DNA of 64,000 nt from Dirofilaria immitis (Eukaryota; Nematoda; Chromadorea; Rhabditida; Onchocercidae): contig JAKNDB010000103.1 in NCBI GenBank assembly GCA_024305405.1, forward strand, positions 1,798,001 to 1,862,000, in the 5' to 3' direction. The notes under the pieces were generated by a model. The model saw only the letters and a program-made list of their open reading frames with translations. It was not told the origin of the DNA and made no database searches. Shown here piece after piece: positions 24,423 to 36,868 of the stretch. Both the position numbers and the translations under genes were made by a program. Numbering within the stretch: the first letter of the stretch is position 1; every line of letters starts with the position of its first letter.

Positions 24423-26487
24423 CATGTGTGTGTGTGTGTGTGTATGTATATGTGTGTATATGTGTATGTTTGAATGTCAGATATATAATGAAATGATTAT
24501 GAAACCGCAGTGTTCATTGTTTTTTTCAATTTTTTTTATCTCAGAAAATTTTGATGTTTTGAAGAAATTCTTCGTTTGATAAAAACTGATTTCTCTTCTT
24601 TTTTGTTTTTTTTTTTTTTAAATTACCAATTCTTAAGATTTAATTTAAATTGTTTTCGTTATTATTTTCATTTTAAAATTGTATAATAGTAAATAATAAT
24701 ATTATATTTTATATTGATTTATTAATGATTTAAATAAATTGCTAATTTTAGATAATCACAATTGTTTATCATTAAGAATATGATGAGGAAAAATTAGATC
24801 AAATATGGTTAAAATCCTTTAATCTTATTTAAATATATTTTAAAAAGATCTATCATATTTTTGATTTTTGATCACAGATTCTAAAAATTTTCTTTTCTGA
24901 ATAATTTTTTCTAAAAATAACGGATAAAAACATTTTGACGAATTTAGATATTCCTATATCAGCGATCGCAATCCATTTCATCTATTAAAATCATTGATAT
25001 ATTCGTTCCCAAATAAAATATCCCTTGTTCTGCTAAAGTTTTTTTTCTTTGCAAATATTATAAATCAAGGAATGGCACAAAGCTATTAAAGAAAATAAAT
25101 TATCTACTGAAATGTAGAAGTTGAGTATAATTCTTGAAATGGAGGAAAAAATGAAAATGGAATAGTATAATCTTATTTTTCGTTGTCTCTTTCTATGATA
25201 ATATATAGATCATATTTAATTTTCATAAACTTGTTCTTCGCAATTTGTTTCTAATTAAATATAAAATATTCAATTTTACTGTTAGAATAAAAAAATTCGT
25301 GTAGTTTTTCTCGACAGGTTAATTGGAAATTATCATTTGTGACCTAATTTAGAATTAATGTGCAATAAAGTTTTGGAAATTTGATATAAAATATATTGCG
25401 AAATGGAATATGCAAAAATTTTCATAGAATTCTATTCATTTCTAATCAAATCAAATTAAATCAAATGAATTCATTCAAATGACAAAATCGATTGATTGCT
25501 GAATTCCTATGAAATTTAAGGACTTCAATATAAATTATATCAAAATCAAACATCTTTTCTATCAACAGCTGATGCAATGCGCGCTAATACGGCAGGTTTA
25601 ATGGCAGGTATACAAGGATCCTCACTTGTTGGTAATATCATTATTCAAAATTATGTAACTTCCGTCTCCTTCTATTTTTCTGAATTTTACAGAAAAAAAA
25701 GAAAGAAAGTAAGTAAAAAAGAAATGATGAATCACAAATAATCAATTTTTCATTGGGAATAATCGTCACCTTTTAAAAAAATCAAATTCCTAAAAATTAA
25801 ACAAAATTTTTACATACGGAATCCATGGCAGAGATTACATTTTCTTCAATTTTATCATTTATCCATGAGAGCGGAATATTAATTAAAGGTGCCATTTGTG
25901 GTAGGAACAATCCAATGGAAAGAAGGAAACAACGTAGGATTCGAACGACATTCACATCCGCGCAGTTAAAAGAACTGGAACGAGCATTTTTGGAAACTCA
26001 TTACCCAGATATTTACACTCGAGAAGATTTGGCGATGAGAATTGATCTAACAGAAGCTCGAGTACAGGTTAATTACTAAGTTTTTGTTTATATGGTCTTC
26101 TCCGACAATAAATACAGCTTTAATTATGAAAAATGTTAGCTTGAAGAAAATATAGAGAAATCAAAAGTTTGTCATTCAGATCTTCAAAAGTTAGTGCGTT
26201 TCTCGAAAAGTTTTATCTTGATATATGATTTGATTCTCGACACCTCAATTTCATTAAAGCCATCGTGATACCGAACCGACTCATTTTAGGTTTGGTTCCA
26301 AAATCGAAGAGCCAAATTCCGAAAACAAGAAAAAATGAGACGTATGAAAGAAGAAATTCGCGTCCAAAAGAACATACAATCCGGTGATAATAGTCTCGGA
26401 CAAAATAGCGAAGATAATGATGAACAAAACTGTGGGCATGAAGTTACATCTAGTAATAATATCTTACTTGCTGGGATTCTACAATAA
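23609..26487 (+). CDS. ceh-17: Phox2/CEH-17 paired-like homeodomain transcription factor, five exons
   Basis: A DNA-binding nuclear factor; in C. elegans CEH-17 controls axon growth of ALA and SIA neurons, and vertebrate PHOX2 specifies autonomic neurons. Exons are 23609-23928, 24126-24322, 25569-25631, 25832-26067 and 26290-26487, in phase, giving 337 residues. The homeodomain is about residues 227-286: [38 protein letters not shown] and [14 protein letters not shown], with Trp48, Phe49, Gln50 and Asn51 present. Gln50 and the near-identity to PHOX2B ([18 protein letters not shown]) separate it from other paired-like classes. The intron between Q and VWF is at a position common in this class. 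The N-terminal half carries polyGln, nine His and 15 Ala. The exon 4 acceptor (25831) is tentative; an alternative at 25888 keeps phase and removes 19 residues. The ATG is one base after a TTTTTAG acceptor, so SL trans-splicing is likely. Confidence 0.93.
23777..23878 (+). repeat. CAA/CAG repeat encoding 33 glutamines interrupted by one proline
   Basis: Within exon 1 of ceh-17 the codons read six Gln, one Pro, then 27 Gln. CAA dominates with a few CAG interruptions, so the tract is likely to vary in length between individuals. Confidence 0.95.
24232..24276 (+). repeat. GCN repeat encoding 15 alanines
   Basis: In exon 2 of ceh-17, 15 consecutive Ala codons, mostly GCT with GCC, GCG and GCA. 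A run of nine His codons (24142-24168) lies about 60 bp upstream in the same exon. Confidence 0.95.
24389..24476. repeat. (TA)n/(TG)n microsatellite in ceh-17 intron 2
   Basis: A short TA run passes into an imperfect TG run with TATG and CATG interruptions. Simple sequence. Confidence 0.95.
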
Positions 26488-26872
26488 ATATTCTAAAACA
26501 CGAAAAGCAGCTGAATCCCTGTATAAATATAATTTGGAAATGGAATAATTCATTCAATGAAAGTTAAGGCAAAGGCTACAACTAAATATCCATAAAACAT
26601 TCGCCAAAACCTGCAGGAATATTAAAACTAAAACATTTAGCATATTTAGCAGAATATATTAATTCTCCAAGAAAAATGTTCGCTTTAGACTTTCATTTCT
26701 AGAATTATTTCGGTAAAAAATGTTTCCAAACAATCAGTTGTAAATACATTTTATGCAGGCTTTCGCCTCAGGACCCATTTAGAGAAAGCACTTTAAATAA
26801 CATATAAGTACAAAATTTTATCACAACCTTCTATTATTTTGAAATAATATGAATAGGAAAATGAAAACAGTG

Positions 26873-28170
26873 TCATAAGGCATATTCAACCCTGCCGCTA
26901 AGCAAACGTTTACGCTCCTCTAAATTATTACTGATTCGGAAAACCTTCTGTACCATTAGCGTCGCTGCTTCTGATGAATAATTGCCAGCTACCGAATCTC
27001 CAACAGAACGCATTTCTCGCTAAAAAAAACTGCTGTAAATGAACCTACACTAAAAATGGAATATTTTTGAACTTCTCAAATTTCCTAACTATTTGAAAGT
27101 TGGCGAAAGCAAACAATTGACTGATGAAAACTCAGTTGGGCTCCAGAGAAAAAAGTAAGAATTTCAAAAAAAGTAAGAAAAAGAGAATACATCGACACAT
27201 TTCTAGACAAAGTCCTAATCCATAAATCATTTCATAGCCAACAACTTACTTCTATATATTTTACAATTTCCTGATCACTGACATCATAAAATTGCACAGC
27301 AATAAAAGAAATACTTAACAATACATCCAATTTCGTATTTACGACTTCTTCCGAAGTTTCCGGTATCAAATTTGTTGCTTGCAATAAGCTCCTACAATAA
27401 ATCAGATATCTAGCTTCCAATAATGTTCACTATACAAATGGAAAATGAAAGCATTAATTGGAGTCCTAACATTCCCAAAGCAACTTTTAAAAATTACGTA
27501 CTTGAAAAGAGGCAATGAGATTTTGTAAAACGCTTCTTCTCATCCTTGTTTTCATAGTGTCGAAAAACAAGCGCCAACTGAAAAAAAAAAAAGATATTTT
27601 AACACAGAAAAACGAAATAATCCAAAAATCGGACAATGAGATTATTCAGAATATGTCTAACGGTTTATGATAATGTACTCTTATCATACAATAACGTCTC
27701 GTAAATTCGAATTCCAAAAACTCGCTCTTCAATTACCGGCAGCTCAAACAGTCTGTTTTCTGCTGTAAAAAATGTTAGTAAATATTGAACTGTGACTACG
27801 TCTTAATCTGGATCTGAAAATCAAAATTCTAGACTATTAATTTTTATATTGCAGCATGTTTCCATACTACCGAACCTATCGCTGTGAAATATATATTCAT
27901 TTTTTTACCATGTGAAATGTGTAGTAAATGCTGAATTGATAATGTGAAAGCCAACGGGATGTAGCGATGGGAGTAATTTTGCCAAGAAACATAACCACTC
28001 TTCGCAAATAGAAATTTTGTCTTGTACATCCGTTGTATTATTGAATTTGTAAGCAAAAACATTGTCCACTAAAGAAACATCATCTAAAAATTGTGGGATT
28101 TTAGTCTCAAGATTTGGAACTGTCGAAAAGTCGATAGAAAATGGATTAACAAATCTTCAAAACTGATCAT
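26873..28170 (-). CDS. Uncharacterised gene with broken or unresolved reading frame
   Basis: Several minus-strand segments are clearly coding-like: 28170-27909 (ICEEWLCFLAKLLPSLHPVG), 27762-27690 (ENRLFELPVIEERVFGI), 27577-27502 (FDTMKTRMRRSVLQNLIASF), 27391-27250 (TSEEVVNTKLDVLLS, DVSDQEIVKYIE) and the terminal exon 27019-26873 (NLEERKRLLSGRVEYAL). Segments 3 to 4 and 5 to 6 join in phase, but segments 2 to 3 and 4 to 5 do not, and the most natural junctions create TGA codons. The first segment needs one extra base near 28143-28153 to stay open from MISFEDLL. I do not recognise the family; the protein is helical and soluble. It lies about 400 bp downstream of the zinc-finger gene on the same strand, with a TTGTAG acceptor before the ATG, so it may be operonic. 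It could be a pseudogene or a gene damaged by sequence errors. Confidence 0.45.
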
Positions 28171-28577
28171 CAAACCATTGCTTTGAACTACAACAAAACA
28201 TACGTCTAACACTTTTCAACTTACAAATATAAATATTTAGTACTGCAAATCGATTTTTAACAAGAAATGTAAATTTAAAAACTTGAAGAATTGATAATAG
28301 AAGAGAAATCGGATACCCAGCGCAAAGCATTCTCTGTTAGACCCCGAGAGTTCATAATGATAATGGCTATCTACGCATTTTAATTCATTTATTGATGGAA
28401 CGGTGAAGCTTCCAGAATTAATAGATAATTTCAACTAAAGTAACAAAAATTCCCTCATTATATTTATTAGGACTTCTTAATTCAAGATTGTAACATAATC
28501 TGAATTTTAAGAAACATAAGGTAACAGAAACTCCTGGATTCAATTACATTCTATAACAAAGTACTGTTTCATAAATA

Positions 28578-31500
28578 TTATTGTAAAAACTTGCCAATGT
28601 CAAAATTTTCGCTGTTGTCAATTGCTTGTTGTAATTTCCCCAGTGCTTCATCATTTTTCTTTAACATTGATGTTGAAAATGCATCATCCAAATAACTGCT
28701 TTGTTCTGCATCGTCTGCTATATCAGTGTTTGTTTCTGGAAAAATGATGAAGTAATTTAATTTCAAATGTAGACATTTAATTCATATTTTATATAAATTA
28801 TTATACCCTAACCGTATTTTATATCATATTCTTGAATATCATACATTACTTATTCTACTATTATGATTAACATATTGTTTACAAGGTTGTTCTAGATTAA
28901 GGCTTATTCCACGTCTTAGATTTATCTCAAACCTATAGTTTGAGAGGGATGAATAAGATGAGAATAAAAAGAAGAGATGGAAAATTAAGAGGAAAGAGAA
29001 ATAGATGAGAATACTATTTCTTCTAAAACTGCATGCCCTTCCGACATAACATAGCGAATTCAAAGTTTCATTAGTGAAATCTAAAAATGTAAGACTTGCA
29101 AATCAGCGAGATAATGCTCCATATTTACTTGTATAAATCATATGTGCGCTATTTCAAACTAACTTCTTAACGATCGTCTAACTAATTCCTCCTAATAGTG
29201 AATGAATTTCCTTAAGAAAAAAAAATAAAAAAGATTTATATCTAAAAAATAATGCATACCAGTAGAAAACTGTAGCGCAGAAGAACCTGCTGCATCCTCG
29301 TCCATATTTGGAAATTTGTAACTTGGTGACGGTGAGCCAGATGGTGAGGATAATCCCATAGATTCTAAAATTTTTAAAAAATATGCATTCAGTATTAAAA
29401 CAAATGAATAACAAGGCAAGAGAAAATCTTACAAAAGATATGGGATTTAAAGCAATTCTAATAACATAACTGCATATTTTATTAGGTCAATTCTCTTTGA
29501 ATAGAATGTCCTGATATTTCAATAATGCATAAATTGGAGTATGGAAAAAAAGATGTGATATTAACTTTCCTTTTTTTTTATATTCATTTTTACTACTGTG
29601 AGTGATTTTGTATTATCGTCATAAACAGTAAAAGAGAATTATTTGATCAAACATAATTATAATATATTTATAAAATATTCTAGAATAACCCATTCAATCT
29701 TCCAAAATTCTTTCATTTTTATTGCTGCGTTATATAGATAAAATCTCTGGTATATACCTTCACATGCCAGATCAATATTATCGACTCCTGTAATCCTTTC
29801 CCGTATTCTTGCCCATACCGGATTATCTGAAATGACTTTCTTGAAAGGAACTATAAAATATCACCGAAAAACAAAAAATTAAAGTGAAAATCAATAAGAA
29901 ACATTATGAATCTTTTTGCAATACCATTTATTAAGAAAAATTTGGCAAGGAAAATGAACCAAACTCAAAGGCAAGCTTACCACAACTTGAAAAACTTAAA
30001 AATTAAGCTTAGAAGTAATGTAAATAAAAAGAAAAGAAAATTAAGCAAAACATAACCATCAAGATTCCGGCCATTTTTGATGATGTTGACGATGGAGTAC
30101 TAGTACCTCCAGTTTCACCACCACTCTCCACTTTTTCATCTACACTTTCAGCGTTGCTCATTCCGGTGTTTGAGTCTTCCGCCCAAATTTCCAACACTTC
30201 GCGAAGATTAAGTCTAAATTACTATAATGAAAGTAAAAGAAAAAGGCCTTTAAAAATTAGCACGGACTTTCGGTAAAGCAGAACCTATAGTTATGGTTTT
30301 CATTAATCTTAGAATGCATAAACAATAGTACAGGTTATTTAAACTTTGAAATGTCACAAAAACTTGGGATAAAATGCAAGCACAATGACTGCTATCAGAT
30401 AGTAATAAAAATTTTGATACCAGACAAATAATTAATATGAAAATAACAGTGATCAGTTTTGAAACCTTTTCACAAGGTTCATTATTCAGTTAGAATAAAG
30501 AAAAGTAAACTGATAGAGGTTACGACACCGATGGAAATACATAACCTATTTCGATCAACGAGCAAAAAGTCAAAAAAAGGCGGGATAAGAAAAGTCTTAC
30601 AAGATTAAAGTCGCTTTATCACCAAAATTACGTCACATAAGAACTAATTCAATCAACTTTCATAATGTGCATTTGAAAAATTGTAAACTGCGAATAAAAA
30701 AATGCAGATTATCAAAGGACAATTATGATGAGTAAAATATGAAAATATTAATTTTTTAATTTAATTGAGAACGAATACTGAAGCAGAAATGTCACAGCAG
30801 TAAATATGTAAAGAATAGAGCAAGAATAATATTAACAGAAAATATGTACGGAACAGAATACGTAAAACGTGAAGCATAAAGGAAAGGTGAAATACAATAC
30901 CTATTAACTGTTGACATAGGCATACGGACTCCTATGAAACCAAAGTAAAGTGGTTCTAAACCAAGATATCGAAAATTCAACTCTGATGGGTGGTTTATGA
31001 AAAATCGTGTACCGGAAAATGGACTATTTCCGGATATTTTCCCACTCTCTCTTTGTTATTTGCCTTTTCAAATTTAATTTCAAACTTTTCCATTTCCTCA
31101 CTACTGGAATTCTTGCCATCTATGCTAAAATTTTATTAAATATTCTCGAAGAATGCAGATAGCGAATATATAAATTATGTTATGTAAAAAAGATTGAAAT
31201 AAAATAATTGCTTAAATGGAATCATTCAGAGTATTGCCATCATTTGTGAATATCTATAATGAAATATTTTAGACATAAAATATATATAATCAGTTTGCTC
31301 AAAATATTCAGAATGCTCATAATCTGATGGGCTTATAAAATTAAGGAATTATCATCTTTTAAACAATTAAATTAATTAATTAACCCTAAATATTTTTGAC
31401 GGAGAATCACTCGACTTATCTAATTTATTTACTAGAGATTAAATAAAATTACTTGCACATGAATTATCTAAGAATTGCTTATCGCTTCGATTTATTATTA

Positions 31501-33057
31501 AATTATTTCATTTACTTCGATATTTGATAAAATTATTTTTGATAGTTAATTTATTTGAAAATACGGGAAAAACTTTTGGAATGATAGCATTTTGATTTCA
31601 TAATGTATAGTTTTATCTAACTGCAAGAATTATTTATGTAATATGATAATATATGCTCTAATAAGATGTCATAAAAAAACGAAGAGTTTTTTTTCAACGA
31701 TTCTTAACTAACAAGTAGAAAAAAATAATATTTCAATAATTTTTTTCTCCATAATAAAATCAAAAGAAAAAAAAGCATAAGTTTTATTTGATCACAATGA
31801 ACAAGAAATATTTAGATCTATAATGACTAAAAAAGTTTTTTGCACATCTTTTTAATAGCGGTAGGCTTGCCGAAAAGTAAACGTTATTGATACAATGATA
31901 TCTAGAAATAGTAGAATATTTTATCGATTGCTATTATATTGTATTGTCTAAATGTCATCCAATATCACTATCACATCATAAAAATAATATCAAGAATATT
32001 TACATACTATAACCATGATACTACTATATTATCATTAAAGTAATAAGATTATATTGCTGGAATAGCATATAATACTATGTTAAATTACTATAATTATATT
32101 ATTAACGTACGGTAGCAGGTTATTAAGGTATCTATCTTTTTTTTTTTTATAATGCAAATTCCGTTCAGTTTAAATTAATTCCCTATGAAAAAATAAAAAT
32201 TCAAAATATTGCAAACTTCAAGCGAAGAAAATGAAGGAAGAACTAACCCACTGGTGCATGGTGTTGAAATATCCGATGCATATAAATCTTCCAAACTTGA
32301 ACTTTTTGCTGTTCGTTTCCGACTTGCAATCCAAGCTCGATTTGCTTTCACACTTTCCAAGGATCGAAATTCGCATTGATGTGGTACTACCGGATTTTCT
32401 GGATCAGTTATAATACGACCGTCTCGAACAATCAACGTTGCACAGGTACCACGATTCAATTTATACTTATACCAACATTTTGTGCAACGATAGTAACGTG
32501 AACGGCCATCTTTCGAGGATGAACTGAAAATTGAAATTTTACGAGATTACGAGGTAAAGGGGAGAAAAATTAGCATCGAAAATTTATGACATAAAATTAA
32601 AAAATAGCATTTTTCTGAGAAAAAAGAATTCTATTTACAGGTGATAAATAAAAGAGAAGAATTATTATTAAAAAACCTGTAAGTTATAAGATTATTCGGC
32701 AAAAAGAGCGAGTAAATGATTCGGACCAGAAAATCAAGACAAAAATAATATGGTATTATTTACTTTTGGATTCATAAGGAAAATTTGAAAGTAAAGAAAG
32801 AAAATATAAAAATCATGACAAATACTTTTCCATCCTGGAAACCCAAACCTTCATAAATATGTATGAGTAGCAACACATTTGATGGATACGAACCGGAAAA
32901 AGAATTCAATAGCTAATTCAGGATTGGTTCTTGAACGATACATTATCACATGATTCTTGCCACCATGTGCTTCAACATAAACTGGTTCACCATAATCATC
33001 TGATGTATTTAAAGCATCCATTTTACTTATTGTTTCCACCGTATTTACGCTATCCAT
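28578..33057 (-). CDS. FLYWCH-like zinc-finger protein, seven exons
   Basis: Minus-strand exons are 33057-32894, 32523-32248, 31023-30901, 30213-30057, 29839-29758, 29364-29260 and 28735-28578; every junction keeps phase, giving 354 residues. The N-terminal third has GGKNHVIMYRSRTNPELA, then YYRCTKCWYKYKL, RGTCATLIVRDGRI and PHQC, i.e. C-x2-C, C-x10-C and a final H-x-C. This resembles the FLYWCH fold (an aromatic-Arg-Cys strand, a middle Cys, a distal His pair) with Cys in place of the last His; a DNA-binding role is an inference. Downstream are a basic stretch (RAWIASRKRTAK), a hydrophobic block (LGLEPLYFGFIGVRMP), a Ser/Thr/Gly-rich linker and an acidic helical C-terminus. Exons 3 and 5 use weak acceptors (AAATAG, TTTCAAG). 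A TTTTAG acceptor at 33072 precedes the ATG by 14 nt. The family assignment is uncertain. Confidence 0.62.
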
Positions 33058-33522
33058 CGGTTTTATATTTCCTAAAATTTATAGGAAAGAAAAAAAAATG
33101 AATTTTAACAATTTTTTCCCTCAACATATTAAAATAAATAACGAGAAATGAAAATATTAAATATATTTATATCACTTTAAATTTGACTAAAATATTTCAA
33201 CAATATTAATTATAAATGAAATGTATATTAATAGAAGTGTGATACAAACTATAAAATAACAATTATCCTAAATTGTTACAACTATCCTTCCTTCTCTTTG
33301 TTCCTTCATTTTTACAATCTTTTTTCCCTTCTTATATTTACTCCATAATTTCAATTCGATAAATCGGTTATCAATGATCATATCATTGTTACATACGCTA
33401 TTGGTACTTTGAAATTTATACCATTCAACGCGATTAGATGATAATCACATCTAAATTTCACATATTTCGACCTATTTTATTTCGATAGATTTTTGAAATA
33501 TAGTACACGTACAGACTTATAT

Positions 33523-33608
33523 AAATACACATACATACATACGCATACACACATATATATATATATATATACATACACACACGTATACACATATATATAT
33601 ACATACAC
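33523..33608. repeat. (CATA)n/(CA)n/(TA)n microsatellite
   Basis: Mixed CATA, CACA and TATA steps forming a compound simple repeat; a TG-rich counterpart lies at 33700-33826. Confidence 0.9.
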
Positions 33609-33699
33609 CTAAACCACTTTGCCGAATATTTTAATCAATGCGATGGTACTTCGTCTCGGTTCCATGCAATTGATATCTTGTGCATTCCACACTGGAATT

Positions 33700-33826
33700 G
33701 TTTGTGTGTGTATGTGTGTGGGTGTCTATCTGTCTGTTGTAGAGAATTATCTATCTACATCAAAATATTATGTGTGCGTATGTATGTGCACGTCTGTGTA
33801 TGTGTGTACATATATACGTATGTACC
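33700..33826. repeat. Degenerate (TG)n tract
   Basis: TGTGTGTATGTG-type steps with CTGT and CATA interruptions. Confidence 0.85.
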
Positions 33827-33954
33827 CTATAGCCATTAACTTTGTCCTTGGATAGTCAGCAAAAATTGAGAAATTTCTTGTTGGTACTAAATCTAAATAA
33901 ACCTATAGTATTTAGAACATATAACTATTTAATTATTAGAAGGATGCTTGGCCT

Positions 33955-34200
33955 TTTTGAATCCAAGCCATGATACTATGATATGTGGTACTTAAAAAGA
34001 CATTATATGGTACTACTATGATATCTACCACAAAGAGACACTTTGTAATAATATTCTATCCAAAAAGATACAACATGGTACCATATGGTACTCATAAATA
34101 CACTGCATGGTACAATGTGGTACCAATACACATGCTACATAGTACTGTGTAGCACCTGATACACTAAAGATACATGTACTATACTAAACGACACCACATG
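33955..34200. repeat. Degenerate TGGTAC-rich repeat region
   Basis: TGGTAC or its near-variants recur many times in about 240 bp, often as palindromic pairs such as CATGGTACCATATGGTAC, with spacing near 20-30 bp. It looks like an eroded minisatellite. Confidence 0.5.
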
Positions 34201-36159
34201 ACCATCTAATTCTCGACATTTAAAATGACAATTCGTACATTCAAGTATCTCAATGTTTTTCCATCTGTAGTACCAAAAAGTTGAAAACTAAATATATTTT
34301 TTTAAGTGGTATCTGTAACAGGTGACAGAAATATGAGATAAATTAAAATTGATAAAATAATTGAGTGAATTATAATTTGTTCATCTGGATATTGATTTAA
34401 TTTTCAAAGTGATTATTTTAAATCAAAAACGAAACAATGAGTTAATTAATCGCTGCCTTATTTATCAAAGAAGTAAGCTAAATAAAAATTATTTTGTTTA
34501 GTCATTTAATGACAAATAATGATGATTAAAAGATCATGAATCAATGAAATCTTCCAAAATTTCATCAGCATAAATCTTTTAAAAAAATCTTTCATGTCAC
34601 AGGCAATTTGAACATAAGCAAAATTTATTAATATTTACAAGATGAAAAGAAAGATAGTTCAAATTTAATTTAAAATAAAATATTTCATAGAAAATTTTAA
34701 TGTTATTTCGCAAACTAAAGAATTTAATATAGCATATTATCTATCAATTATTAATACAAGTAATGATAGACGTGTACTTTAATCATAGCCAATTTTAAAC
34801 TTATTATTCAATTCCAAATCTTTAATTAAATCCAATCCAAAAACTTTTAATTAAATAATGAATGATTTACAATTATTTTGTAATGACTTTAAAATTTTTC
34901 CAAGCTATAAGCTATAATATACATTTGATCTAGGCTCAATGCTTATTCTCTGAAAATTTATCCAGGTTTTTTTTTTTATTTTATAAATAGGGCTAAATGA
35001 TGATAAGAAGTTATTAATTATAATTATTGCCCTTAATGCAAATTGCATCATGTCATTTCGACCAGAATTTTTATCGAATTGTAATAAATACATACATATA
35101 ATATTATGATAACATTAAATAAATCATGTTTATTTTATTGTCATATCATTCACGAATACATACTATCATATTATATCACGTTAACCTTACTGATATATAA
35201 TATTATATGGGTAGGTTTCCATTTATGATAATGTATATGACAAATTAATTTTCCTACCTTTATCAATAACTAATTTGTTAACTTCTATTAAAGATTACTT
35301 TATTTTCTTATTCATTTCATCTCAAGCATATTATATTTTTTAGCTCTCTTCTAATATATCCTTACTCTCATTACCTTCATATTATTTCTATAAATCATTC
35401 GTTCTTTAAAAATTAGAAATGAGAAACTTATTTTCATCTATTTACCTATTCATTTGGAATATATAATATATCGTTTATTTTATTCTTCAAATTTATTCAT
35501 TAAAACTAATTATGATTATTTCAGTATATAAGTAATAGTATTTAAATAAATAATAAGTAATAATAATAATGATAATAATAATGATTATTAATGATACTAA
35601 TAAATGGAATATTCTTGATATTTAATAATGAGTGAAATATTTTGAGTATTGTAAAATTAACTAGAAATAAATAATTTACTCACTATTTTAATTAAAAGAA
35701 AAAAAAGAACTAATTAATAAGTGAGAAGAAAAATGTTTGATATATATATAAAGTGATACTGATAATGGGATTCATTTTCTTATGCTTTTTATACTCAGAT
35801 AAAAAGTTTAGAAAAAGAGAACTGGATGATGATATGGAAGTAAGAGATACAGGAAAGAAAAGGTCGGAAGGAGAATAAATGAAGGAAACGGAAATCGCGG
35901 GAAATGAATATAGAAGCAAGAAATTGCGGAGGAATAAAAATGGAAGAAGTAAAGATCGTGGAAAAGTAGGAATACGAAGAAGAAATAGCGAAGAAATATA
36001 TGATGGAAGAAAAATCCGCGGAATAATAAACGGAGTTAAGAAAAGGTCATGGAGAAGTAAATGGAAAGAAGAGGAGGTCATAGATATGATCATCTATGAT
36101 TTAATTAAACAATTTAATAAAAGAAATTGAAAGAACGACGTTCAAATAATAATAATAAA

Positions 36160-36207
36160 GCAGCGGTAATAGCAGTACTAGTAGTAGTAGCAGTAGTAGT
36201 AGCAGTG

Positions 36208-36244
<37 letters not shown>

Positions 36245-36249
36245 TAGTG

Positions 36250-36280
<31 letters not shown>

Positions 36281-36515
36281 TAGTAGTAGTAGTGGTAGTG
36301 GTGGTAGTGGTAGTGGTGGTAGTAGTGGTAGTGGTGGTAGTGGTGGTGAGTGATGTGAGTGAGTGGTGAGTAGTAGTAGTAGTGATGGTAGTGGTAGTGA
36401 TGGTAGTGAGTGGTAGTAGTAGTAGTAGTGGTAGTAGTAGGTAGCAGTAGTAGTAGTAGTAGCAGTAATAGTAGTAGTAGCAGTAATAGTAGTAATAGTA
36501 ATAGTAGTAAGTTGT
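36160..36515. repeat. Long imperfect (GTA)n/(GTG)n trinucleotide array
   Basis: About 355 bp of GTA steps with GTG, GCA and GTGA interruptions. On the plus strand it gives a polyvaline frame and on the minus strand polyleucine, both artefacts. Confidence 0.97.
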
Positions 36516-36577
36516 AGTATTATGTTGCTAACATTCAACTTTGAAACAGACTGGATAAAACGACTCATTCCATCCAG

Positions 36578-36690
36578 TCGACCCATTCGATCCATTCCAT
36601 CCACCCATCCATTCCATCCATCCATTCATTCATTCATTCATTATCCATCTATCCATCCCGTCCGTCCGTCGTCCATTTATCGTCCGTCTG
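36578..36690. repeat. Tetranucleotide tract (CCAT, TTCA, CCGT)
   Basis: Successive blocks of CCAT, then TTCA, then TCCG steps, directly after the GTA array. Confidence 0.93.
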
Positions 36691-36722
36691 TCTATTCAAT
36701 AGACAATGATTGGTACCACGCT

Positions 36723-36868
36723 AACGCACACATATACATACACATATACATCTATACACATACATATACGCACATAATAAACATATATTTACGTAGATAG
36801 ACACATACAAATACGCACACATACACATACACACATACACACATACACACACACACACACACACACGT
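36723..36868. repeat. (CA)n/(CATA)n compound microsatellite
   Basis: CATACACATATACAT-type steps ending in an almost pure CA run. Confidence 0.95.

Noticed and set aside
28578..28610. A GC-AG intron (GGCAAGT) that would extend the zinc-finger gene into the downstream gene
   Set aside because: The frame ends normally at TAA a few codons later, and no downstream segment joins in the required phase.
35710..36130. Overlapping open frames on both strands, one rich in Lys, Arg and Glu
   Set aside because: Purine-rich low-complexity DNA gives open frames by chance; no motif or exon border supports them.
36101..36625. Long polyleucine, polythreonine and polyvaline frames on both strands
   Set aside because: They arise from the imperfect GTA/GTG trinucleotide array and have no start or splice context.
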